A stretch of DNA of 25,756 nt from B3-G11 sp036985855. Its GTDB lineage: Bacteria > Actinomycetota > Acidimicrobiia > Spongiisociales > UBA5794. The DNA lies in the NCBI GenBank assembly GCA_036985855.1, contig BTQL01000030.1:1-25756 (forward strand), in the 5' to 3' direction. Positions 14,626 through 23,685 of the stretch are shown here, one piece after another (the stretch's first letter is position 1; each line of letters opens with the position of its first letter). A program made the position numbers and the translations under genes. The notes beneath the pieces are model-generated. The model was given only the letters and a program-made list of their open reading frames with translations. It searched no databases and was not told where the DNA came from.

Positions 14626-15497
14626 CAGAGCGTGATGTCTCTGTGATGAATCGACGTCTCGATTCCCGAGTTCACAAGACGTGAGGCGATCGCTTCGGCG
14701 ACGGCGACACTGCGATGCCTGCCACCGGTGCAGCCGACCGCGATGGTGAGGTAGGACTTTCCCTCAGTCTCGTAGTGGGGTATGAGGAATTCGAGCATAT
14801 CTGCTGCCTTGTCGAGAAACTCTCCGGCCTCAGGGTGGGAGAAGACATAGTCGCGCACAGGCGCATCGAGGCCGGTGAGCTTGCGCAACTCAGGTTCCCA
14901 ATGCGGATTCGGCAGGAATCGCACATCGAACATCAGGTCGACGACTCTGGGCGTTCCTCGCTTGAATCCGAAGGACGTCACGTCGACGCGCATGCTAGGC
15001 GAGGCATCAACACCGGCAAACGCGTCTCGCAGTCTCTCTCTCAACTGGTGCACGTTGAGATCAGACGTGTCAACGATCACGTCGGCCAGCGCCCTGACCG
15101 GTTCCAGCGTCTTGCGCTCTTCAGCGATCGCTTTGGCGAGTGACGTCCCAGTTCCAGGATGAGGACGGCGGGTTTCTTCGAATCGCCTCACCAGTGCGAC
15201 ATCGTCTGCGTCGAGGAACAGAACGGTCGTCCGGAGACCGTCACGGTGGAGATCGATGAGCGCCAGATCGAGGTTGACGGCGTTCATGCCTGTTCGCGTA
15301 TCGGTGACGACTGCGATACGCGAACGGTCTCCCTCGGCCGCACCCGCCGTTGCCACGAGCTCCGAGATCATCACCGTGGGGAGATTGTCCACGACGAAAT
15401 AGCCGATGTCTTCCAGGCTTTTCGCAGTCTGGCTCCGTCCAGCGCCCGAAAGACCTGTGATGATCACAACCTGGGTGCCTGCATCTTGTTTTGGCAT
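14625..15497 (-). CDS. rapZ: RapZ/YvcJ-family nucleotide-binding protein
   Basis: 290 aa from ATG 15497, which lies seven bases past the uvrC stop; the frame opens earlier inside uvrC. The N-terminal P-loop is GLSGAGRSQTAKSLEDIGYF (15-34), with Arg in place of the usual Lys as often seen in this family, followed by VVDNLP. The C-terminal domain holds the conserved TSFGFKRGTP, MFDVRFLPNPHW and VGCTGGRHRSVAVAE motifs. In E. coli RapZ is an RNA-binding adaptor controlling glmS; in Gram-positive bacteria the partner protein is a GTP/ATP-binding protein of less clear role. rapZ-yvcK linkage is widely conserved. Confidence 0.94.
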   Translation of the reverse strand: MPKQDAGTQVVIITGLSGAGRSQTAKSLEDIGYFVVDNLPTVMISELVATAGAAEGDRSRIAVVTDTRTGMNAVNLDLALIDLHRDGLRTTVLFLDADDVALVRRFEETRRPHPGTGTSLAKAIAEERKTLEPVRALADVIVDTSDLNVHQLRERLRDAFAGVDASPSMRVDVTSFGFKRGTPRVVDLMFDVRFLPNPHWEPELRKLTGLDAPVRDYVFSHPEAGEFLDKAADMLEFLIPHYETEGKSYLTIAVGCTGGRHRSVAVAEAIASRLVNSGIETSIHHRDITL

Positions 15498-15504
15498 GTG
15501 TCGA

Positions 15505-17334
15505 TCAACCCTCGTGCAGTGCCTCGTACAGTTCAGCTGCCACCCTATCGGGTACAACGTTCGCAAGTTCGCTCACCGAGGCGTCGCGCATTCGCTTGAC
15601 GGAACCAAACACTCGGATGAGCGCCTTCTTTCTCGCTTGCCCAATGCCTGGAACGTCGTCGAGGATGGAGTCGACCATCGACTTGGCCCTGAGGGATCGG
15701 TGATACGTGATGGCGAACCGGTGGGCTTCATCCCTCACCCGCTGCAGCAGATAGAGCGCTTCCTCGCCTCGGGAGATGATGATCGGGTCTGCGTTGTTCG
15801 GAGTGAAGACCTCCTCGAGTTTCTTGGCTAGCCCAACCACCGGAATCTCGAGACCGAGCTCCTCGAGTACCTGCACAGCCCTACCGAGCTGCCCCTTGCC
15901 GCCATCGATCACAACGAGCCCCGGTGGATAGGAGAAACGACCCTGGTCCTCGAGCGGAAGTTTCCGTTCGGCCAGGTAGGCCGAGAATCGTCTACGAATC
16001 ACCTCCTCCATCGCGGCGAAGTCGTCCTGACCATCGATCGTCCTGATCTTGAACCGCTTGTATTGAGTCTTCAGCGGGAGGCCATCCTCGAACACCACCA
16101 TCGATCCGACCGTGTGCCTGCCCTGGATCGTCGATATGTCGTAACACTCGATACGCAGGGGTGGTTCTGGAAGCTCGAGCATCTCCTGAAGACTCCGAAG
16201 AGCCCGAGCGCGAGCATTGTGGTCGGAGTGTCTCTTCAGACGATTGCGTGCGAACTCCTCGTGTGCGTTCGCGATCGCCGTCTCCATGATCCGAGACTTC
16301 GCTCCCCGCCTCGGTATCCGCAGGCTCACGTTTGAGCCTCGCGCGAGCTTGAGCCACTCTGCCACGATCGCGTCGTCCGACGGCATGGCTTGAACGAGCA
16401 CCTGTTTCGGTGGGCGCTCATCCACATAGAGCTGTCCGATGATCTTGGCGAGAAAGTCCTCGATGGTTATGTCCTCGATGCGATCGACCACCATCGTTTT
16501 TCGACCGGTGACTCTCCCGTTTCTCACGTTGAGTACGACCAGGACGACCTCGAGGTCGTCGTCCGCGTATGCGATCACGTCGAAATCCTCGTGTCGGTCG
16601 GTCACGAGCTCTTGCCGCTCGAGGGCGATTCGCATCGCCGTGATCTGGTCCCGCATTCGGGCAGCCCGTTCGAAGTCCTGTTTCTCCGCCGCGTGCAACA
16701 TCCCCTCTTCGATATCTGCGATCAGCTCGTCGCTGTCGCCACTGAGAAACGTGGCGAGGGAATCGACGTCTGCCTTGTATTCATCCTGGTTGATTTCGCC
16801 GATACAGGGGCCCGAGCACTTCTCGATGTGAAACAAAAGACAGGGTCGTCCTGAGGATGCATGTCTTCGGAACTTCGCGTTGGTACACGTACGGATCGGA
16901 TATGTGCGTAGCAAGCCGTCGAGCGTCTGTCTGATGGAGTATGCCTTCGCATACGGCCCGAAATATTCGACGCCTTTTCTGCGCTTGCCTCGCATGACCA
17001 TCGCCCGTGGCCACTCCTCGTTACGTGTGATCGCGAGATACGGGAACGATTTGTCGTCTTTCAAACGGACGTTGTATGTCGGCTGAAGCTCTTGGATCAG
17101 GGAGTATTCGAGCATGAGAGCGGCGATCTCTGAGTCCGTGACGATCCACTCGAGATCCTCGGCCACAGAGACCATCGTCCGCGTTCGTGGCGGCAAATCG
17201 GAACCGAAGTAGTTGGCTGTTCGTTTGCGTAGCGATTTCGCCTTCCCGACGTAGACAGGGCGACCGTGGGCGTCCCTGAATATGTAGACACCCGGCCCGT
17301 CCGGGATCGAGGATGGAGCTGGTCGCTTCAGCAT
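15505..17334 (-). CDS. uvrC: Excinuclease ABC subunit C
   Basis: 609 aa from ATG 17334; the frame extends 94 codons upstream but only from this ATG does the family's N-terminus begin. UvrC makes both incisions flanking a DNA lesion after UvrAB recognition. It contains a GIY-YIG nuclease (about 11-90, GPGVYIFRDAHGRPVYVGKA), the Cys-rich region HIEKCSGPCIGEI, a UVR motif (about 200-235, EKQDFERAARMRDQI), the RNase H-like endonuclease (IECYDISTIQGRHTVGSMVV and VVIDGGKGQLGRA) and C-terminal helix-hairpin-helix repeats (LDDVPGIGQARKKALI). Length matches the family. Confidence 0.96.
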   Translation of the reverse strand: MLKRPAPSSIPDGPGVYIFRDAHGRPVYVGKAKSLRKRTANYFGSDLPPRTRTMVSVAEDLEWIVTDSEIAALMLEYSLIQELQPTYNVRLKDDKSFPYLAITRNEEWPRAMVMRGKRRKGVEYFGPYAKAYSIRQTLDGLLRTYPIRTCTNAKFRRHASSGRPCLLFHIEKCSGPCIGEINQDEYKADVDSLATFLSGDSDELIADIEEGMLHAAEKQDFERAARMRDQITAMRIALERQELVTDRHEDFDVIAYADDDLEVVLVVLNVRNGRVTGRKTMVVDRIEDITIEDFLAKIIGQLYVDERPPKQVLVQAMPSDDAIVAEWLKLARGSNVSLRIPRRGAKSRIMETAIANAHEEFARNRLKRHSDHNARARALRSLQEMLELPEPPLRIECYDISTIQGRHTVGSMVVFEDGLPLKTQYKRFKIRTIDGQDDFAAMEEVIRRRFSAYLAERKLPLEDQGRFSYPPGLVVIDGGKGQLGRAVQVLEELGLEIPVVGLAKKLEEVFTPNNADPIIISRGEEALYLLQRVRDEAHRFAITYHRSLRAKSMVDSILDDVPGIGQARKKALIRVFGSVKRMRDASVSELANVVPDRVAAELYEALHEG

Positions 17335-17375
17335 CGTTCCGATGGTACTTGCAAGCGACAGATGCACGGTCGGCG

Positions 17376-18068
17376 CTACTGGAGCCGCGTCCAGCGCACG
17401 CCGAGGAGCCGCGGAATGTGGTCCTGTCCTTCGTAGAAGGGAATACGAGCGATAGTCTCGGCACTCAGTCCACGCTCGATCAGCCGATCGAGCGCCCAGC
17501 CATGTTCGGCCGCTGATGACAGCAGCGCGGACATCGGTCGGTGGAAGAACTCCACGAACCCGTCGCCGGCCGGTTCGGTTGATGATCCATCGAGGAAGTA
17601 CGCTCCCCACCGCCACAATATCTCGCCGCCATCGTCGACGAACGGGCCCGATCCGGGAGCGGTGAACACCGGATGGTTGATGACGATCACGAGCGATCCA
17701 CCCGGTCTCACTGCTCGCGCCGCTTCGCTGAAGAAGCCGTCATGGTCCTGAATGAGATCCAGGAGATACACCGAATAGGCCGAATCGAGCACCGAGTCTC
17801 CAAGCCAACCGAGATCGGGAAGCCTTGTCTGCACGACTCGACCGTTCGCCTCGACCATGCGCAACAGATCGAGACTCAGATCACAGCCGAAGATGTCGCC
17901 GCCACGGATTCGCATCATCTGACCCTCACCGCACCCGAGATCCATAACGACCCCAAGATCATCAGGGAGGAGCTCCAGGAGGATCGGATGGACGTCGCTC
18001 GCGTAAGCCTCATCCTCCTTGACTTCCCGAGACCACCACTCCGCGAGATCATCCCACTCGCTGCTCAT
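17376..18068 (-). CDS. SAM-dependent methyltransferase (class I)
   Basis: 230 aa from ATG 18068, with GGGAGG in front; the frame opens further upstream inside uvrA but without homology. Motif I VVMDLGCGEGQ (40-50) and the acidic end of strand 2 (IFGCDLS) define a SAM-binding Rossmann fold (Methyltransf_11/25 type). LLDLIQDHDGFFSEAARAVR and PGGSLVIVINHP match the later motifs. The C-terminus includes FFHRPMSALLSSAAEHGW and DRLIERGL, a layout common in small-molecule methyltransferases. The substrate cannot be told. It lies between uvrA (43 bp away) and uvrC (41 bp away) on the same strand, but nothing in it suggests a DNA-repair role. Confidence 0.85.
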   Translation of the reverse strand: MSSEWDDLAEWWSREVKEDEAYASDVHPILLELLPDDLGVVMDLGCGEGQMMRIRGGDIFGCDLSLDLLRMVEANGRVVQTRLPDLGWLGDSVLDSAYSVYLLDLIQDHDGFFSEAARAVRPGGSLVIVINHPVFTAPGSGPFVDDGGEILWRWGAYFLDGSSTEPAGDGFVEFFHRPMSALLSSAAEHGWALDRLIERGLSAETIARIPFYEGQDHIPRLLGVRWTRLQ

Positions 18069-18111
18069 GATGCCTCCCTCCGCGTCGTTGCCGTGAGTCG
18101 CGCCGCATCCA

Positions 18112-20931
18112 CTACAGGATGTCACGTAGGAACTTGCCCGTGTAACTCTCAGGGACCTCTGTGATCTGTTCAGGGGTGCCAACAGCCACGACCTCTCCGC
18201 CGCCTTCGCCGCCGTCTGGACCAAGGTCGATGACCCAATCGACCGATTTGACGACGTCCAGATTGTGCTCGATGACGACGACGGTGTTGCCCGAATCAAC
18301 GAGTCGCTGAAGGACACCAAGGAGTTTCCGTATGTCCTCGAAGTGGAGTCCCGTTGTCGGCTCGTCGAGAATGTAGAACGTTCGCCCAGTCGAGCGCTTC
18401 CCCAGTTCTGATGCGAGTTTGACGCGTTGCGCCTCACCACCAGAGAGCGTCGGAGCCGGTTGGCCAAGGCGAACGTAACCAAGGCCGACGTCGTACAGAG
18501 TCCCAAGCACCCGAGCGATCCTCGGTTGGTTCTCGAAAAAGGTCAAAGCCTCCTCGATCGACATACCGAGCACGTCGGCGATCGAATGTCCCTTGAACTG
18601 CACCTCGAGTGTGTCTCTGTTGTATCTGAGTCCGCCGCATGTATCGCACGGCACGTACACATCCGGAAGAAAATGCATCTCGATCTTGAGAGTTCCGTCG
18701 CCCTTGCAGTTTTCGCATCGCCCGCCGGCGACATTGAAAGAGAACCGACCGGGTTTGTAACCACGCATCTTGGCGTCCGGAGTCGATGCGAAGAGTTGCC
18801 GTATGGCATCGAACACTTTTGTGTACGTCACAGGATTCGAACGGGGTGTGCGGCCGATTGGTGACTGGTCTATGTTGATCACCTTGTCGATGTTCTCCAG
18901 TCCGTCGATTCGACTGTATCGACCCGGCATCGTGCGTGACCCGTGGAGGGACGCGTGCAGTGCATTGCTGAGAATCTGTTGCACCAACGACGACTTGCCA
19001 CTTCCAGAAACACCGGTGACGGCTGTGAATGTCCCGAGAGGAAACGACACATCGATGTTCTTCAGGTTGTTCTCAGCGGCGCCGGAGACGTCGATAGACT
19101 CATCTCTGCCCACACGGCGACTCTCGGGAATCGGGATGGACCGCTTGCCGGACAGATACATCCCCGTGATCGATTTTGGCTCTGCTTCGATGTCGGCGAC
19201 CGACCCCTGGGCGACGATCTGACCGCCATGTTCACCGGCGCCGGGTCCGATATCGACAACCTGATCCGCGATACGGATCGTATCCTCATCGTGCTCGACG
19301 ACGATCAGCGTGTTCCCCAAATCGCGCAGCCGGAGCAGGGTCTCCATGAGTCGTCGATTATCCCGCTGATGAAGACCGATAGAAGGCTCATCGAGGATGT
19401 AGAGCACCCCCACAAGACCAGAGCCGATCTGGGTGGCCAGCCGGATCCGTTGGGCCTCGCCGCCTGCCAGTGTCGCTGCTGAGCGTGCCAGCGTGAGATA
19501 GTCGAGCCCGACGGCAACAAGGAAGCTCAGACGCTCACCGATCTCTTTGAGGATGGGTGACGCGATCGTCGTATCGCGATCATCGAGCTCGATTGAGTCG
19601 AAGAAGTCATGGGTCATCCGGAGACTCGTGCTGGACACTTCGGCAATCGATCTGCCCTCGATCGTGACGGCGAGTGATACGTTGTTGAGCCGTCCTCCCC
19701 CACACCGAGAACACGGGATCTCACGCATGTACTGCTGGTAGCTCGCACGTGCGCCGTCTGACTCTGAATCCTGGTATCTGCGCTCTATCCAGTTCAGCGC
19801 TCCCTCATAACCCGCGTCATAGGACCGCTGGCGCCCGAATCGATTCTCATACCTGATCGTGTATGACTCGTCTCCCCCACCGCGAAGCAGCAGCAACTTG
19901 GATCCGTCACTGAGGTCTGACCACGGTGAATCCATATCGATGTCATGTCTTCGTGCCACCGAAGTGATGAGACGCTGGTAGTACGTCATGCGGTGGCGTC
20001 CCCGCCAGGGAGCGATCGCTCCTTCGGACAATGAGAGACCTGGTTGCGGTACGACGAGGTCCGCGTCGACCTGGTACTTCGTACCGATCCCCGAACAATC
20101 CTGACACGCGCCGTATGGGCTGTTGAAAGAGAAATTCCTCGGTTCGAGCTCCTCGAATGACAGCTCACAAACAGGGCAAGCGAACGCCTGGGAGAAGGTG
20201 AGCGATGGGCCATCGACGATATCGACGATCGCGGTGCCATCCCCGAGAACCAGCGCAGTCTCCATCGAATCCGCGAGACGACGTTCCATGCCGTCCCTCT
20301 TCACCAACCGATCGACAACAACCTCGATCGTATGCTGCTCATAACGCGCAAGGTCGAGGTCTTCGGTGAGGTCACGAATCTCGCCATCGATCCGCGCACG
20401 AGAGAATCCATCCTTGACAAGGTCGGAGACCAAACTGTCGTACTCGCCCTTTCGGCCCCGGACCACCGGAGCGAGTAGCTGGAACCGCGTGTCCTCTTCC
20501 AAGTCGAGCACACGGTCGACGATCTGCTGAGGAGTTTGTCGTGACACGACGGTCCCGTCATTTGGACAATGTGGGACACCGATGCGGGCGAAAAGCAACC
20601 GCAGGTAGTCGTGAATCTCAGTGACGGTCCCGACGGTCGAGCGCGGATTTCGGCTCGCCGTTTTCTGATCGATCGAAATCGCGGGTGAGAGGCCCTCGAT
20701 GAAATCAACGTCCGGTTTGTCCATCTGACCGAGGAATTGGCGGGCGTACGCGGATAGAGACTCCACATACCGCCGTTGACCTTCGGCGTAGATCGTATCG
20801 AAGGCTAGTGAGGATTTACCCGATCCCGACAGACCCGTGAACACGATGAGCCGGCCCCGCGGCAGCGTCAGGTCGATGTCCTTCAGGTTGTGCTCCCGAG
20901 CACCCTTTACAAGGATCTGCTCACTCGCCAC
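18112..20931 (-). CDS. uvrA: Excinuclease ABC subunit A
   Basis: 939 aa, GTG start with GAGG eight bases upstream. UvrA dimers scan DNA for damage and load UvrB. First ATPase: Walker A GLSGSGKSS (33-41), signature region TLAGGEAQRIRLAT (487-500) and YILDEPSIGLHQRD. Second: GVSGSGKSSLVQQI, TLSGGEAQRVKLASELGKR and YILDEPTTGLHFED. Zinc-binding cysteine pairs occur at 252/255 with 276/279 (CPVC and CQDC), at 407/410 (CSRC) and in the second half (CENCKGDGT with CDTCGG). The first signature has Ala489 instead of the usual Ser. Length matches the family (about 940-970). It follows uvrB after a 122-bp gap with a hairpin. Confidence 0.96.
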   Translation of the reverse strand: MASEQILVKGAREHNLKDIDLTLPRGRLIVFTGLSGSGKSSLAFDTIYAEGQRRYVESLSAYARQFLGQMDKPDVDFIEGLSPAISIDQKTASRNPRSTVGTVTEIHDYLRLLFARIGVPHCPNDGTVVSRQTPQQIVDRVLDLEEDTRFQLLAPVVRGRKGEYDSLVSDLVKDGFSRARIDGEIRDLTEDLDLARYEQHTIEVVVDRLVKRDGMERRLADSMETALVLGDGTAIVDIVDGPSLTFSQAFACPVCELSFEELEPRNFSFNSPYGACQDCSGIGTKYQVDADLVVPQPGLSLSEGAIAPWRGRHRMTYYQRLITSVARRHDIDMDSPWSDLSDGSKLLLLRGGGDESYTIRYENRFGRQRSYDAGYEGALNWIERRYQDSESDGARASYQQYMREIPCSRCGGGRLNNVSLAVTIEGRSIAEVSSTSLRMTHDFFDSIELDDRDTTIASPILKEIGERLSFLVAVGLDYLTLARSAATLAGGEAQRIRLATQIGSGLVGVLYILDEPSIGLHQRDNRRLMETLLRLRDLGNTLIVVEHDEDTIRIADQVVDIGPGAGEHGGQIVAQGSVADIEAEPKSITGMYLSGKRSIPIPESRRVGRDESIDVSGAAENNLKNIDVSFPLGTFTAVTGVSGSGKSSLVQQILSNALHASLHGSRTMPGRYSRIDGLENIDKVINIDQSPIGRTPRSNPVTYTKVFDAIRQLFASTPDAKMRGYKPGRFSFNVAGGRCENCKGDGTLKIEMHFLPDVYVPCDTCGGLRYNRDTLEVQFKGHSIADVLGMSIEEALTFFENQPRIARVLGTLYDVGLGYVRLGQPAPTLSGGEAQRVKLASELGKRSTGRTFYILDEPTTGLHFEDIRKLLGVLQRLVDSGNTVVVIEHNLDVVKSVDWVIDLGPDGGEGGGEVVAVGTPEQITEVPESYTGKFLRDIL

Positions 20932-20997
20932 CGTGTTGTCCTCACCCTCGTGCCTCTTGAGCCGCGAGTGTACCGAGCGGGTGTGACGCGAACGACA

Positions 20998-21024
20998 GAC
21001 AACCGATGACTTCCTTCGGTTGTC
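20998..21024. repeat. Hairpin between uvrB and uvrA
   Basis: GACAACCGA (20998-21006) and TCGGTTGTC (21016-21024) form a perfect 9-bp stem with a 9-nt loop, between the uvrB stop (21054) and the uvrA start (20931). There is no T-run, so it may be an attenuator or mRNA end protector. No LexA-type GAAC-N4-GTTC box was found in the gap. Confidence 0.45.
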
Positions 21025-21053
21025 CGTACGAGATAGCCGAACAGCGGGCGGTC

Positions 21054-23078
21054 TCAGCCGATCACAGCGTCCGAGATCTCTTTCAGCTCGCGCTTGAGCT
21101 CGCTTATCTCGTCTCGAAGACGTGCAGCGTATTCGAAGCGCAGCTCTTTTGCAGCCTCACGCATCTCTTCTTCGAGACTCAGGATCAACCGGCGCAGGTC
21201 CGGAGTGGTGAGGTCAAGAGGTTCCCTGCGGCGCAGTTCATCGGCTCTCTTGTTCACCGATGGTGCATCTCCCCTTGAAACCAACTCGAGGATATCTGAA
21301 ACCTTCTTGCGGATCGTCTGTGGATCGATGCCGTGCTCTTCGTTGTACTCGATCTGTCTCTTTCGACGTCGATTCGTTTCCGTGAGAGCCTTGCGCATCG
21401 AGTCGGTTACCTCGTCTGCATACATGATCACCGATCCGTCGACGTTCCTCGCCGCGCGTCCGATGGTCTGGATGAGGCTGGTTTCCGAGCGGAGGAAACC
21501 CTCCTTGTCGGCATCCAGTATCGCGACGAGGGCGACCTCGGGGAGATCAAGACCCTCTCGAAGGAGGTTCACGCCTATGAGAACGTCGTACTCACCCAAC
21601 CGAAGATCTCTGAGTATCTGCACACGTTCCAATGTGTCGATGTCCGAGTGCAGATATCTTGCCCTTACCCCGAGCTCGAGCAGATAGTCCGACAGGTCCT
21701 CTGCCATCTTCTTGGTCAATGTCGTGACGAGTACTCGCCGTTCGTTCGCTGCCGCTTCTTGGATCTCACCGATCAAGTCATCGATCTGTCCCTTGGTCGG
21801 TCTCACGATCACCTGGGGGTCCACCAAACCGGTGGGCCTGATGATCTGCTCTACCACCTGATCAGACTCCCGCAGTTCCCATTCTCTTGGTGTGGCTGAC
21901 AACAGAATGGCCTGGTCCACTCGGCCGTACCATTCGTCGAAGGTGAGCGGCCGATTGTCAAGCGCTGACGGAAGCCTGAAGCCGTGTTCGATCAGAACGT
22001 CTTTTCGCGATCGGTCACCTGCGTACTGACCGTTGATCTGTGGCACCGTAACGTGGCTTTCGTCGATGACCATCAGGAAGTCTTCGGGGAAGTAGTCGAT
22101 GAGTGTGAACGGAGCTTCGCCGGGTTCCCTTCCGTCGAGGTATCTCGAGTAGTTCTCGATACCTGAGCAGTACCCGACCTCGCGCATCATCTCCATGTCG
22201 TAGCGAGTTCGCATCCTGAGCCGCTGTGCTTCGAGCAGCTTCCCCTCCTGAGTGAGGACCGCCAGACGCTGCTCGAGTTCCGACTCGATTCCATGGATCG
22301 CACCATCGATGATCTCCTGGCTCGTGACGTAGTGGGTGGCCGGATATATCCACGCCTCAGACATCTCCTCGATGACCTCGCCGGTAACAGGGTTCATGCG
22401 CAGAATCCGTTCAACCTCGTCACCCCAGTACTCGATACGAACGACGGTCTCGTCATAGGTCGGAAAGACCTCGAGCGTATCGCCTCGCACCCGGAACGTG
22501 CCTCTCGTCAGATTGACCTCGTTGCGGTCGTACTGGATGTTCACGAGACGCTTGATCGACTCTCCGAGTGGGAATTCGACGCCGCGCACGAGCCGGAGCA
22601 GCTGCCCTCCGTAGTGCTCGGGCGAACCCATTCCGTAGATCGCCGAAACGGACGCAACGATGATGACGTCACGACGCGTCAGCAGTGCCGCAGTTGCGGC
22701 ATGCCTGAGCCGATCGATCTCGTCGTTGATCGTCGACTCTTTCTCGATGAACGTGTCGGTTTGAGCGATATACGCCTCGGGTTGGTAGTAGTCGTAATAC
22801 GAAACGAAGTACTCGACACGGTTGTTGGGAAAGAACTGCCTGAACTCGTTTGCAAGCTGTGCAGCGAGAGCCTTGTTCGGTGCGAGGACGAGGGCGGGCT
22901 TCTGCACCTGCTCGATGGTCCACGCGATCGTTGCCGACTTACCGGAGCCGGTGATGCCCAGAAGTGTCTGGAAACGATCGCCTCGCCGAATGCCCTCCGT
23001 GAGACGCGCTATCGCCTCTGGCTGGTCACCACTCGGACGGAAGTCGCTCACGACCTCGAACGGCGCGGATGTCGTCAT
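21054..23078 (-). CDS. uvrB: Excinuclease ABC subunit B
   Basis: 674 aa from ATG 23078, which overlaps the coaE stop by four bases (ATGA); the frame opens 31 codons earlier inside coaE. UvrB is the damage-verifying helicase-like subunit. Walker A GITGSGKS (41-48), the beta-hairpin that inserts between DNA strands (YYDYYQPEAYIAQTDTFIEK, 94-113), helicase motif II VIDESHVTVPQ, motif V GVNLLREGLDLPEVALVAIL and motif VI QTIGRAARN. The C-terminal UVR domain (FEYAARLRDEISELKRELKE) binds UvrA and UvrC. Length is normal. Confidence 0.97.
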   Translation of the reverse strand: MTTSAPFEVVSDFRPSGDQPEAIARLTEGIRRGDRFQTLLGITGSGKSATIAWTIEQVQKPALVLAPNKALAAQLANEFRQFFPNNRVEYFVSYYDYYQPEAYIAQTDTFIEKESTINDEIDRLRHAATAALLTRRDVIIVASVSAIYGMGSPEHYGGQLLRLVRGVEFPLGESIKRLVNIQYDRNEVNLTRGTFRVRGDTLEVFPTYDETVVRIEYWGDEVERILRMNPVTGEVIEEMSEAWIYPATHYVTSQEIIDGAIHGIESELEQRLAVLTQEGKLLEAQRLRMRTRYDMEMMREVGYCSGIENYSRYLDGREPGEAPFTLIDYFPEDFLMVIDESHVTVPQINGQYAGDRSRKDVLIEHGFRLPSALDNRPLTFDEWYGRVDQAILLSATPREWELRESDQVVEQIIRPTGLVDPQVIVRPTKGQIDDLIGEIQEAAANERRVLVTTLTKKMAEDLSDYLLELGVRARYLHSDIDTLERVQILRDLRLGEYDVLIGVNLLREGLDLPEVALVAILDADKEGFLRSETSLIQTIGRAARNVDGSVIMYADEVTDSMRKALTETNRRRKRQIEYNEEHGIDPQTIRKKVSDILELVSRGDAPSVNKRADELRRREPLDLTTPDLRRLILSLEEEMREAAKELRFEYAARLRDEISELKRELKEISDAVIG

Positions 23079-23662
23079 TTCCGCACCTCGTCTATCACCG
23101 CACGGACGGCACTGAGCGTTTCCGCCCAAGCACCACTGTTGTCGATCACCGTGTCCGACCAGTCTGCCCACTCCTCGTTTGATACCTGGGATGACACACG
23201 TCGACGGACGTCGGAAATATCGCCGCCCCTCGCGACGGCTCGAGCGATACGGATCTCCTCTTCTGCCACGACAGCGATCTTGAACCAGTTGCCGGACAGA
23301 ACCAGATGCTGTAGCGGAATCTCTACGACCACGTCACCGGAACGTTCAGCGACACGGCGTGCGATCTCAGCCGCGATGCCCGGGTGGGTGATCGACTCGA
23401 GTTGACGAAGCTCGTCCTCGTCGGCGAACACGATCTGTGCCAGCGCTCGACGATTCACGATTCCGTTCGAAACTGCTGCAGGCCACTGTTGGGCAACGAG
23501 CCTCGTCGCATCCGCTCCCGGTCCCAGAATCTCCGCACCGATCTCGTCGGCGTCGATCACGTGAAAGCCATCCTGGACGAATATCTCGGCAACGGTCGAC
23601 TTGCCCGCGCCGATACCACCTCCAAGAAGCACGTGGGCTGCATTAGGTCCGTCCAATCCCAT
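23075..23662 (-). CDS. coaE: Dephospho-CoA kinase
   Basis: 195 aa from ATG 23662; a longer frame to 23710 would overlap the divergent kinase gene. It catalyses the last step of coenzyme A synthesis. P-loop GGGIGAGKST (14-23), the dephospho-CoA segment VIDADEIGAEIL, the LESITHPGIAAEI region and VVEIPLQHL are the family's landmarks; many homologues have P-L-L-F/L in the last. Length is normal (about 190-210). It is coupled to uvrB by overlap, so the probable promoter between coaE and the histidine kinase would also drive uvrB. coaE-uvrB linkage is common in actinobacteria. Confidence 0.93.
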   Translation of the reverse strand: MGLDGPNAAHVLLGGGIGAGKSTVAEIFVQDGFHVIDADEIGAEILGPGADATRLVAQQWPAAVSNGIVNRRALAQIVFADEDELRQLESITHPGIAAEIARRVAERSGDVVVEIPLQHLVLSGNWFKIAVVAEEEIRIARAVARGGDISDVRRRVSSQVSNEEWADWSDTVIDNSGAWAETLSAVRAVIDEVRK

Positions 23663-23685
23663 GGCCGAGACTGTACTCTGGCCCT
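23663..23685. promoter_or_regulatory. Overlapping divergent -10 elements for coaE and the histidine kinase
   Basis: Only 23 bases separate the two start codons. On the minus strand TACAGT (23670-23675) ends seven bases before the coaE ATG. On the plus strand TACTCT (23674-23679) ends six bases before the kinase GTG. Both fit TANNNT, and the spacing puts each start of transcription at or next to the start codon, which implies leaderless mRNAs. No ribosome-binding site is seen for either gene. No good -35 is recognisable. Confidence 0.45.

Noticed and set aside
15498..15566. Longer N-terminus for RapZ inside uvrC
   Set aside because: The added residues have no family similarity, and the ATG at 15497 yields the standard start before the P-loop.
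17335..17616. 94-residue N-terminal extension of UvrC
   Set aside because: The extension is antisense-like and overlaps the methyltransferase gene; the UvrC family starts right at the GIY-YIG domain.
22293..23405. 370-codon plus-strand frame opposite uvrB/coaE
   Set aside because: It is an antisense frame spanning two genes of known function; it arises from high GC third positions.
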